A stretch of 12,305 nt of DNA, taken from Parcubacteria group bacterium CG11_big_fil_rev_8_21_14_0_20_41_14 (lineage in GTDB: Bacteria; Patescibacteriota; Patescibacteriia; UBA2169). Below the pieces are notes generated by a model. The model was not told the DNA's origin, did no database searches, and worked only from the letters and a program-made list of their open reading frames with translations. The position numbers and the translations under genes are program-made. Below, piece after piece: positions 1 through 6,258 of this stretch. The stretch lies in assembly GCA_002787075.1 (NCBI GenBank), contig PCVT01000168.1, forward strand, positions 9,216 to 21,520. The letters run 5' to 3'. The number at the start of each line of letters is the position of its first letter. The first letter of the stretch is position 1.

Positions 1-67
1 AAAAAAGGAGGAATTTACCTTATTTCTTGAGTACTTCCCTATTTACACTTTTCATTCTCTAATCCTT

Positions 68-75
68 AAAGGAGG
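68..75 (+). promoter_or_regulatory. Shine-Dalgarno sequence of the large lipoprotein gene
   Basis: AAAGGAGG is a near-perfect anti-16S match. It lies 6 nt before the ATG at 82 but only 3 nt before a GTG at 79, so it favours the ATG as the start. It is the only strong ribosome binding site at a gene start in the window. A similar motif, AAAGGAGGA, occurs at 4-12, but no suitably spaced start codon follows it. Confidence 0.85.
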
Positions 76-81
76 ATAGTG

Positions 82-3000
82 ATGAAAAACTTGTTTCGTG
101 TTTTTTCGCTAGTAGCTGTGTGCATTTTTCTGGCTGGGTGTTCCCAATTGTCATTGTCCAGAATTTTGGGCAATGAAGATGATCTGGATGAAAAATTGAA
201 AGATGTGGAAAGGATCATCATCACCCCGCGCCGTGGAGGCACGGAGGTTGATGTGGAAGTGAAGTACCGGGAGAATAGCAACGCAGAGTTGAGCGTGAGA
301 GTAGTCAATCAAGCGCCAATGAGCGTGGTGGTTGATGCTTCTTATAGTGTAGAAAACAATCACGCGCAAGCGTTGGTACCTATGATGGAGCTCTCATTCA
401 CAGCCAAAAATCGCACGACCATCTATGGCCTGCGATTCAATCGGTCAGGAATCTCGCACGACGGCACTGCGGCCAATCTATATCTGTATGAAAGTGGTGA
501 TATTGGAGACAATGAAATTGCCCAATACACCGCTTCCGATGGACGGTACGTGGAATTCCGGAATCCGGACGGACTATTTATTATTCCGACCGGCGCAACC
601 GTGAATGTGCTACTGCGTGCGGACATCTCTGGTACTGCTGTTCCAGGTCAAACCATCAGGTTTGATATTGAAACATCGGAAGATATTGACGCCGGAGCAA
701 TCAAAGCAGAGGCCAGCTTCCCTCTCAAAGGAAGTACTGCGTCTGTAACTTCGGTCAGCGACCTGGGGTATATCTCCTTCGCAAATGTGTCGCCTACTGG
801 CAACACAACCGTGCCAAGCGGATATCGCTACTATTATGGGTGGCGGTTCAGTTTAGTGGCAAGCGATCAGGACATGGAACTACGGTTCCTGAAGATTACG
901 AACACCGGAACCGCGACTCAGTCGGACATTGGCAATTTCCGGCTCATGTATCTGGATGAAATCATTACCAGAGCTGAAATGACGGATAATGACGAAATCG
1001 TATTTGATCTCGCCAACAATCCGCATCTTGTGCCACAAGGCCAGACCCATAATCTGGACATGGTGTTTGATATTGCCCAAGACGCGACCGGAACTTTCCA
1101 CTTCATGGTCCAGGAAATGAACCATATCTTGGTTTTCGACCGGACATATGAAGTATTCACCACGCCGAACCAGAATGATAATTGGACAGTAATTGAATCT
1201 AATTCATCATCCACGAGCACGGTGATTGAAGGCACGCCTGAAAGCGAAATTCCTGGGCAAGGAATCTTTGTGGGCGAAATTGAACTTTCGCTAGCAAGCG
1301 ATTCTCCTACTGGAAATATTGCTTCTGGCGCAACCAATGTGGTTGTTGCCAAATTCAATGCTTATGCTATTGGCGAGGATATCATGATCAACTCGCTCAA
1401 TGTTGGAGCCACAAGCATTGGATTGAATAATGGCAGAGTTTATGTGGATGGATCTCAGATCGGCAGTACTGTTGATCTGATTCGAAATGGGTCATATGCG
1501 TTCAACCTCAAAACCAATCTGGTTATTAAGGAGGATAAAATCAGAACCATCGAAATCCGTGCAGATGTAAAAAACAACAGTGGTACGGATTTAACTGATG
1601 GCGATACGTTCGGTGTTGCGCTATTTGCTAGCTCAGCTAACGCGCGTGGCTTGCAGTCAGGGATGGCTATTTCCACAAGCGCGATTATGGGTAACACCTT
1701 AACCGCGCGAACTGGCACTGTTATAACCACGAAAAATATGGCAGTTGCGGATGCCAGCGCGTCGCGACCGAGCGGGGTAATTGGTGAAATGAATGTGCTT
1801 ATCGGCTCGTTCATTATCACAGGAGGATCTGGCGAAGGTTCTAAAATCCACCAGATTACCCTAAAGAATAATCTGTGGAATGATGGCGGAATCACGCTGG
1901 CAGATGTGTTCCAGAATCTGCGACTGGAAGCCGGCGGACCCGCGGACACGAACGGCAATTATTATTCCGAGGTGTTAATCGGCAGAACCATCAGCAGTTT
2001 GGTAGATGCTGATGATACGGTGTATCGTTTTACGCCGTCTCCAGCGATTGATCTGCCAGTTGGTGCTAGTATGGTAATCAATATCTACGCTGACATACTT
2101 AATTCTGCCAGCAAAGATGCCATATCTGTCTTCAATAGCAATGAACATGGCGTAATATTCGTATCCGAGGTGTCGGCAACTGGCGTGCAGACCGGATCCA
2201 ACACCAGCGATTCTGATGGCACGTACTATGTTATGCAGCGCGTGTATATCGCGCAGAAAGGAGAACTCATTATAGAAGCGCCGCCTTCGTCTTACCAGGC
2301 ATGGCCCACAATCGCGGTTGCTGGAACAGAAGATGTGGAACTGTTCCGCTTCAGGCTGACAGCTGAGAATGAGGACATGGATATCGCGCGCCTTATTGTC
2401 AGCATATCGCTAAAGACAGAAGAATGGGGCGCCATGAATTTCAACGGAAGCCAGTTCTCTGCGCTCAAAAACTTCAAACTGTTGAACGGACGCGAGCAGA
2501 TCGGCCCTACGCTTGCGTCATATTCTATGATATACAGGGATGCGCCGATGAACGGCTATATTGACTTCAATTTCGGGACTGCGAATTCGTATCGCATCCC
2601 TAAAGGAGAAGAGCGCATCCTGACTGTCACGGCAACAATCAGTAATTGGCCGACAATTTCATCCGGGTGCGTGTATCAGATGTTTATGAGCCCTGATCCG
2701 CTCATGGACGGGACACCTGCCATCACTGCGCACGGCGCTGGATCGTCAAGAGATTTGTCTGGTCCGGAGCGTGAAATCCGTGGAAATCCGTTCACGGTCC
2801 GTAAATCTGTTCCGCTAGTGGAGCGTATGGCGCTTCCGACGACTACATTGAGTTCGTCCGGAACGCACACGCTTGCTAAGTTCAGAATCACTTCTGTGGA
2901 AAATCAGACCAGGCAGAAGAAGTGGACCTTCTCGGTCGCGTGGACTGACTACACTACAAGTACAGAGCTTGAGATAAATAATTTCAAGCTCTTTCGCAAC

Positions 3001-3549
3001 GGAGCGCCATTAAGCCAATCCGAGTATACAATCTATGATGGGCTCGGAATTGGGCCAGAGCACATCTTGAGCCAGGGTGGAAATGCCACCCTCAAGGTGA
3101 GCCAATATGGCAGCCACATTTCCGCGGCCATAAACGCGGTTCTCGTGTTTGGGGACCGGTCACAGCAGGACATGGCCGGAGAGGAAATCATCCCTGATGG
3201 CTCAATAAATATTTACGAGCTCAGAGCAGATGTAATGAACGCTCATCAGGGCGCATCCACGGACACGGATAACATCTCCGTGACTCTGCTCGGAGATAAC
3301 GACCAGGAGCTTCCGTGGACCGGACAGCTCCAGACCCATCCAGTAGGCGTGGTCACGGTTAGGCCGGACGCAAACTCCAATTTCATTTGGAGCGATTACT
3401 CGGCAGATACAGGACTGCACGATAGCAGAGTGCCTGGCAACCCAAGCGGCACCGGCTGGCCGTATGACTGGACCGACGGCCTTCTAGTGCCAGCCGATCC
3501 TCGCGGTGACACATTCTTGCCGCTGGACTCTTGGAACCTTTCAAAATAA
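82..3549 (+). CDS. Large multi-domain surface lipoprotein with repeated beta-sandwich-like modules
   Basis: The protein has 1155 residues. The N-terminus (MKNLFRVFSLVAVCIFLAGC) is a lipoprotein signal peptide: lysine, hydrophobic core, then lipobox LAGC with the modified Cys at residue 20, so the mature protein should be anchored outside the membrane. The rest is rich in Ser, Thr, Gly and Asn, with alternating polar and hydrophobic residues. It divides into roughly six modules of 125-190 residues, starting near residues 95, 219, 400, 545, 727 and 905. Most modules carry a pattern of the type 'F.L.A...D..I..L', then 'G..I', then 'L......RADI/ADV'. This suggests stacked Ig-like or cadherin-like sandwiches. 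The C-terminus has a distinct Trp/Asp-rich segment (NFIWSDYSAD, then WTDGLLV) that I recall from other patescibacterial surface proteins. There is no LPxTG motif and no catalytic signature. The ligand is unknown; adhesion or surface structure is the likely role. The start is ATG 82, chosen by spacing from the ribosome binding site. The gene stands alone, with its own terminator. Confidence 0.85.
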   Translation: MKNLFRVFSLVAVCIFLAGCSQLSLSRILGNEDDLDEKLKDVERIIITPRRGGTEVDVEVKYRENSNAELSVRVVNQAPMSVVVDASYSVENNHAQALVPMMELSFTAKNRTTIYGLRFNRSGISHDGTAANLYLYESGDIGDNEIAQYTASDGRYVEFRNPDGLFIIPTGATVNVLLRADISGTAVPGQTIRFDIETSEDIDAGAIKAEASFPLKGSTASVTSVSDLGYISFANVSPTGNTTVPSGYRYYYGWRFSLVASDQDMELRFLKITNTGTATQSDIGNFRLMYLDEIITRAEMTDNDEIVFDLANNPHLVPQGQTHNLDMVFDIAQDATGTFHFMVQEMNHILVFDRTYEVFTTPNQNDNWTVIESNSSSTSTVIEGTPESEIPGQGIFVGEIELSLASDSPTGNIASGATNVVVAKFNAYAIGEDIMINSLNVGATSIGLNNGRVYVDGSQIGSTVDLIRNGSYAFNLKTNLVIKEDKIRTIEIRADVKNNSGTDLTDGDTFGVALFASSANARGLQSGMAISTSAIMGNTLTARTGTVITTKNMAVADASASRPSGVIGEMNVLIGSFIITGGSGEGSKIHQITLKNNLWNDGGITLADVFQNLRLEAGGPADTNGNYYSEVLIGRTISSLVDADDTVYRFTPSPAIDLPVGASMVINIYADILNSASKDAISVFNSNEHGVIFVSEVSATGVQTGSNTSDSDGTYYVMQRVYIAQKGELIIEAPPSSYQAWPTIAVAGTEDVELFRFRLTAENEDMDIARLIVSISLKTEEWGAMNFNGSQFSALKNFKLLNGREQIGPTLASYSMIYRDAPMNGYIDFNFGTANSYRIPKGEERILTVTATISNWPTISSGCVYQMFMSPDPLMDGTPAITAHGAGSSRDLSGPEREIRGNPFTVRKSVPLVERMALPTTTLSSSGTHTLAKFRITSVENQTRQKKWTFSVAWTDYTTSTELEINNFKLFRNGAPLSQSEYTIYDGLGIGPEHILSQGGNATLKVSQYGSHISAAINAVLVFGDRSQQDMAGEEIIPDGSINIYELRADVMNAHQGASTDTDNISVTLLGDNDQELPWTGQLQTHPVGVVTVRPDANSNFIWSDYSADTGLHDSRVPGNPSGTGWPYDWTDGLLVPADPRGDTFLPLDSWNLSK

Positions 3550-3588
3550 CCAGTTCAAGAAAGAGAGCTTGAGCTGAACCGTTCTTTC

Positions 3589-3634
3589 AAATACCCGCAT
3601 TTCACGCAAAATTGTGAAATGCGGGTATTTTTTT
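3589..3634 (+). terminator. Strong intrinsic terminator after the lipoprotein gene
   Basis: A perfect 17-bp stem (3589-3605 with 3614-3630, arms starting AAATACCCGC and ending GCGGGTATTT) closes an 8-nt loop. A run of seven T (3628-3634) overlaps the stem base. It begins 39 nt after the stop codon and separates the lipoprotein gene from the rpmE promoter. Confidence 0.93.
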
Positions 3635-3651
3635 ATCCAAAAAGCGTGGCC

Positions 3652-3680
3652 TTGCATTTTTTTATCAAATATAGTACACT
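3652..3680 (+). promoter_or_regulatory. Sigma-70-type promoter of rpmE
   Basis: TTGCAT (3652-3657), a 17-nt spacer and TACACT (3675-3680) make a good housekeeping promoter just after the upstream terminator. Transcription should start near 3687 and give a leader of about 50 nt that contains the palindrome at 3693-3719. The bases after the -10 box (ATTTTAGTCA) recur after the -10 box at 10602. Confidence 0.75.
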
Positions 3681-3692
3681 ATTTTAGTCAAC

Positions 3693-3719
3693 AGATCCTG
3701 AAATAAATTCAGGATGACG
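3693..3719 (-). repeat. Short palindromic intergenic repeat in the rpmE leader
   Basis: ATCCTGAA (3695-3702) and TTCAGGAT (3708-3715) form an 8-bp stem around a 5-nt loop. Read on the minus strand, the element starts CGTCATCC and ends AGGATCT. These are the same ends as the larger element at 5194-5258, which points to one repeat family. It lies between the predicted rpmE transcription start and the start codon, so it would fold in the leader RNA. I judge it a dispersed repeat more likely than a dedicated regulator. Confidence 0.65.
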
Positions 3720-3736
3720 GATATAAATTTCTTAAT

Positions 3737-4063
3737 ATGAAAAAAGACACACATCCAACCTATTACAAAGACACGAAAGTCACATGCGCATGTGGCAATA
3801 CTTTTAATACTGGCTCAACAATGCAGGAAATCCGAACTGAAATTTGCGCAGAATGCCATCCATTTTACACAGGAAAACAGAATTTGATTGACACAGCAGG
3901 AAGAGTTGACCGGTTCAAGGCAATGCAGAAAAAGACCAAAGAAGCCAAAGAAAAGACCCGCGCGACCAAAGCTGCGAAATCAACAACTAAGAAAAACGCG
4001 CCAGAGCCGCTAAGCAATAAAGAAAAACTTGAAACCATCAAAAAGGACTTGCCAAAAAAATAA
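3737..4063 (+). CDS. rpmE: 50S ribosomal protein L31 with lysine-rich C-terminal extension
   Basis: The 108-residue product begins with the L31 signature: MKKDTHPTYY, a CAC zinc knuckle (Cys17, Cys19) and CAECHPFYTGKQ (Cys37, Cys40), then DTAGRVDRF. The four cysteines mark the zinc-binding form of L31, a large-subunit protein near the central protuberance and the bridge to the small subunit. Typical L31 ends near residue 70. Here about 38 further residues follow, rich in Lys, Ala and Thr (TKEAKEKTRATKAAKS and on), likely to be disordered and to contact RNA. The start is ATG 3737. There is no Shine-Dalgarno; the preceding bases are AT-rich. The gene has its own promoter upstream and a terminator before prfA, so it can be made separately from the release factor genes. 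Confidence 0.96.
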   Translation: MKKDTHPTYYKDTKVTCACGNTFNTGSTMQEIRTEICAECHPFYTGKQNLIDTAGRVDRFKAMQKKTKEAKEKTRATKAAKSTTKKNAPEPLSNKEKLETIKKDLPKK

Positions 4064-4075
4064 CTAATCCAAATT

Positions 4076-4107
4076 AAAACCGCCTAACTTTACTATGGCG
4101 GTTTTTT
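4076..4107 (+). terminator. Intrinsic terminator between rpmE and prfA
   Basis: AAAACCGCC (4076-4084) pairs with GGCGGTTTT (4097-4105) over 9 bp around a 12-nt loop. Six T (4102-4107) follow. It lies 12 nt after the rpmE stop and ends 11 nt before the prfA start, with no promoter in between, so prfA expression probably depends on read-through. Confidence 0.85.
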
Positions 4108-4118
4108 GTTAAAAAAAT

Positions 4119-5186
4119 ATGCTCACACAAATAAAAAAATTAACCTCGCGTTTAAAAGAATTGGAAAAAGAACTTCAAAGCCCTGAAGTTGCTTCTGATC
4201 CAAAAAAATTACAAGCATTATCCCAAGAATATTCTGACATAAAAGACAAAGTTGAATTAGGAGCGAAATATGAAAAAACATGCACAGCGCTTGAAGGAGC
4301 GGAACAAACCAAAAAAGAATCAAAAGACGCGGAAATGATTGCATTGGCTGAAGAAGAAATCTCGGATTTAAACCAGAAAAAGAAAACGCTTGAACAGGAA
4401 TTAACTATGGCGCTTTTGCCACAGGACAAGAACGACAAAAAAAATATTATCATGGAAATCCGCGCCGCTGCAGGAGGAGACGAAAGCGCGCTTTTTAGCG
4501 CTGAACTATATCGGCTCTATAGCCACTATGCTGAACATCAAAGATGGAAAGTGAATGTGCTTTCTTCAAATAGAATCGGCATTGGCGGATTCAAAGAAAT
4601 AATTTTTGAAATTGAAGGCAAAGGAGCTTACTCGCGCTTAAAATATGAATCAGGAGTGCATAGAGTGCAAAGAGTGCCTGAAACGGAAAAATCAGGCCGA
4701 GTGCACACATCAACCGTGACAGTCGCGGTTCTGCCAGAGGCCGAGGAAATTGATTTAAATATTGATCCAAAGGACTTGAAGATTGAGACATCAACAGCGC
4801 AAGGACATGGAGGCCAGAGCGTGAATACAACATACAGCGCGATTCGCATGACTCACTTGCCTACTGGACTTGTGGTTTCATGCCAAGATGAAAGAAGCCA
4901 ACAGCAAAACCGAGAAAAGGCAATGACTATTATGCGGTCTCGACTTTTGCAAATGGAGCAGGAAAAAGCAGCAAAAGAGCGCGCAGACGCTCGATTAGGA
5001 CAAGTTGGCACAGGAGATAGGAGCGAAAAAATCCGCACATACAATTTTCCGCAAGATAGGGTGACTGACCACAGGATAAAGCAGAATTTCGGCATGATTG
5101 ACCGAATTATGTATGGCGAAATTGATGAAATTATTAATGCCCTTCAAGAGGAAGATATTAAGAAAAAATTGGAAAAACAAGCATAA
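4119..5186 (+). CDS. prfA: Peptide chain release factor 1
   Basis: The 355-residue product is a full-length class I release factor. It enters the ribosomal A site at UAA or UAG codons and triggers peptide release. An N-terminal helical, coiled-coil-rich domain (about 1-100) precedes the conserved core. In the core, VPETEKSGRVHTSTVTVAV carries the PxT codon-recognition tripeptide as Pro187-Glu-Thr189, which marks RF1; RF2 has SPF. The peptidyl-transferase motif is GHGGQSVNTT, with GGQ at 231-233, followed by LPTGLVVSCQDERSQ. RIRTYNFPQ-type and VTDHRI segments close the family pattern. The start is ATG 4119, after a run of seven A and without a Shine-Dalgarno. prmC, whose product methylates the GGQ glutamine, follows after an 81-nt gap filled by a repeat. 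Confidence 0.97.
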   Translation: MLTQIKKLTSRLKELEKELQSPEVASDPKKLQALSQEYSDIKDKVELGAKYEKTCTALEGAEQTKKESKDAEMIALAEEEISDLNQKKKTLEQELTMALLPQDKNDKKNIIMEIRAAAGGDESALFSAELYRLYSHYAEHQRWKVNVLSSNRIGIGGFKEIIFEIEGKGAYSRLKYESGVHRVQRVPETEKSGRVHTSTVTVAVLPEAEEIDLNIDPKDLKIETSTAQGHGGQSVNTTYSAIRMTHLPTGLVVSCQDERSQQQNREKAMTIMRSRLLQMEQEKAAKERADARLGQVGTGDRSEKIRTYNFPQDRVTDHRIKQNFGMIDRIMYGEIDEIINALQEEDIKKKLEKQA

Positions 5187-5193
5187 ATTTTAT

Positions 5194-5258
5194 CGTCATC
5201 CCCTCGAAATACTCGGGGCAGGCTCTGAGCGAAGCGTACTCGCGGAGCCGAAGGATCT
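5194..5258 (+). repeat. Compound palindromic repeat filling the prfA-prmC gap
   Basis: The element begins CGTCATCC and ends AGGATCT, like the smaller one at 3693-3719. Between these ends lie CCCC...GGGG and GGCTC...GAGCC inverted pairs, so it can fold as a branched hairpin. Bases 5201-5226 recur in inverted orientation inside prmC (5880-5905) with 24 of 26 identical. The end of the element supplies AAGGAT, 11 nt before the prmC ATG, the nearest thing to a ribosome binding site for that gene. Confidence 0.7.
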
Positions 5259-5267
5259 CTGTGGATT

Positions 5268-6185
5268 ATGGTAATACAAGATTTATTGCACAATTCAGAA
5301 CACGCGCTCAATCACCTCTTGTCCTCTAGTTTGGACAGCGAGGTAATTTTGTCTTTTGTGATTGATAAGCCGCGGGAATATATTCTCGCTAATATGGACA
5401 AAGACATTACTGCAGATAAAACCGCGAAATTTGAAGGCCTTATCGCGCGCCGCGCAAAGCATGAGCCAGTCGCGTATTTGATACATAACAAAGAATTTTA
5501 TGAAAGGAATTTTTATGTTGATAATCGCGTGCACATTCCTCGGCCCGCGACTGAAGATCTGATTGATTGCGTGAAACAGTCAATTTTGAAACGGTCGGCG
5601 ACCCTTAATAGTGGTCTCGGACCGCTTCAAATCGCGGACATTGGAACTGGATCAGGATGCATTGCAATCACTTTGGCTTTGGAATTTCCAAACGCCAAAA
5701 TTATAGCCACAGATATTTCTGATGATGCTCTTGAAGTTGCAAAACGCAATGCAGACAAATTAGGTTCATCTGACAAAATCACTTTTCTCAAAGGCGATCT
5801 TCTCTCTGTTCTCGCAAAACCAGTAGACATTATAGTTTCCAATCCTCCTTATGGCTGGATTATTTCTCCCCCTGTATTCAGAGCCTGTCCCGAGTATTCC
5901 GAGGGAGGGAGATTAAGAGGGGGTTCTTCCGTGAAAATTTGGACCAATGACAAAGAAGTATTTTTTCAGCCAAAAGAATCATATGAAAGCGGACAAGATG
6001 GGCTAACACATATTAAAAAACTTATAAAAGATCTACCAAATCATCTCAAAAAAAACGGCAAATGCTTTTTGGAATTTGACCCCAGACAAACTGAAAGCAT
6101 TAAACAAATCGCCAAAGACAATAACTACAACATCACTATAAAAAAAGACTTTGCCAGCTTTGACCGCATCGCGATATTGCAATAA
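5268..6185 (+). CDS. prmC: Release factor glutamine methyltransferase (PrmC/HemK) with a repeat-derived insertion
   Basis: The 305-residue product is an S-adenosylmethionine-dependent N5-glutamine methyltransferase acting on the GGQ glutamine of release factors; its substrate gene prfA lies just upstream. The N-terminal helical domain (about 1-85) ends in HIPRPATEDLI, matching the family's IPRPETE segment. The Rossmann domain shows motif I DIGTGSG (124-130), ATDISDDAL (147-155) and the catalytic SNPPY (191-195). The downstream block FQPKESYESGQDGL matches the usual EP..AL..G.DGL. Between NPPY and that block are 38 residues, against about 15 in E. coli PrmC as I remember it. The excess (about 198-220, including FRACPEYSEGG) is translated from a dispersed repeat. 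The frame stays open and all key motifs are present, so the enzyme is probably active. The start is ATG 5268. Confidence 0.93.
   Translation: MVIQDLLHNSEHALNHLLSSSLDSEVILSFVIDKPREYILANMDKDITADKTAKFEGLIARRAKHEPVAYLIHNKEFYERNFYVDNRVHIPRPATEDLIDCVKQSILKRSATLNSGLGPLQIADIGTGSGCIAITLALEFPNAKIIATDISDDALEVAKRNADKLGSSDKITFLKGDLLSVLAKPVDIIVSNPPYGWIISPPVFRACPEYSEGGRLRGGSSVKIWTNDKEVFFQPKESYESGQDGLTHIKKLIKDLPNHLKKNGKCFLEFDPRQTESIKQIAKDNNYNITIKKDFASFDRIAILQ
5880..5905 (-). repeat. In-frame copy of a dispersed repeat core within prmC
   Basis: The reverse complement of this stretch matches 5201-5226 at 24 of 26 bases, so the two copies form an inverted pair about 650 bp apart. Neighbouring C-rich and G-rich tracts (CTCCCCCT at 5866-5873, AGGGGG at 5918-5923) suggest that the inserted unit is about 60-70 bp, roughly 5860-5927. 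It is translated as a loop after the NPPY motif. Confidence 0.75.
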
Positions 6186-6258
6186 AAACGACTCCTGCCT
6201 GACAGCTGAAGTCCTGTACTCAGGGCAAAGGCGGAACACCGTTTTTACCGTTTTTATT
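6181..6258. terminator. Possible bidirectional terminator between convergent prmC and the DUF3048 gene
   Basis: AATAAAAACG (6181-6190) is the exact reverse complement of CGTTTTTATT (6249-6258). The arms include the two stop codons of the convergent genes. The 58 nt between hold a smaller imperfect hairpin (TGCCTGA at 6196-6202 with TCAGGGCA at 6220-6227). On each strand the far arm ends in a T-rich tract. The long interior is unlike a simple terminator and may be another small repeat, so this call is tentative. Confidence 0.5.

Noticed and set aside
27..55. A promoter for the lipoprotein gene starting at TTGAGT (27-32)
   Set aside because: No acceptable -10 box lies 16-18 nt downstream; the real promoter is probably left of the window.
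1..62. AAAGGAGGA at 4-12 followed by a 12-codon frame from TTG 27, as a leader peptide
   Set aside because: The spacing of 14-15 nt is too long, the start codon is TTG, and no attenuator structure follows.
918..1958. Two long antisense reading frames (146 and 167 codons) opposite the lipoprotein gene
   Set aside because: They lie fully within a well-supported gene, have no ribosome binding site, and their residue composition looks like a translated complement.
5194..5905. A CRISPR array formed by the repeats near prmC
   Set aside because: The copies are few, inverted, unequal in length and not regularly spaced.
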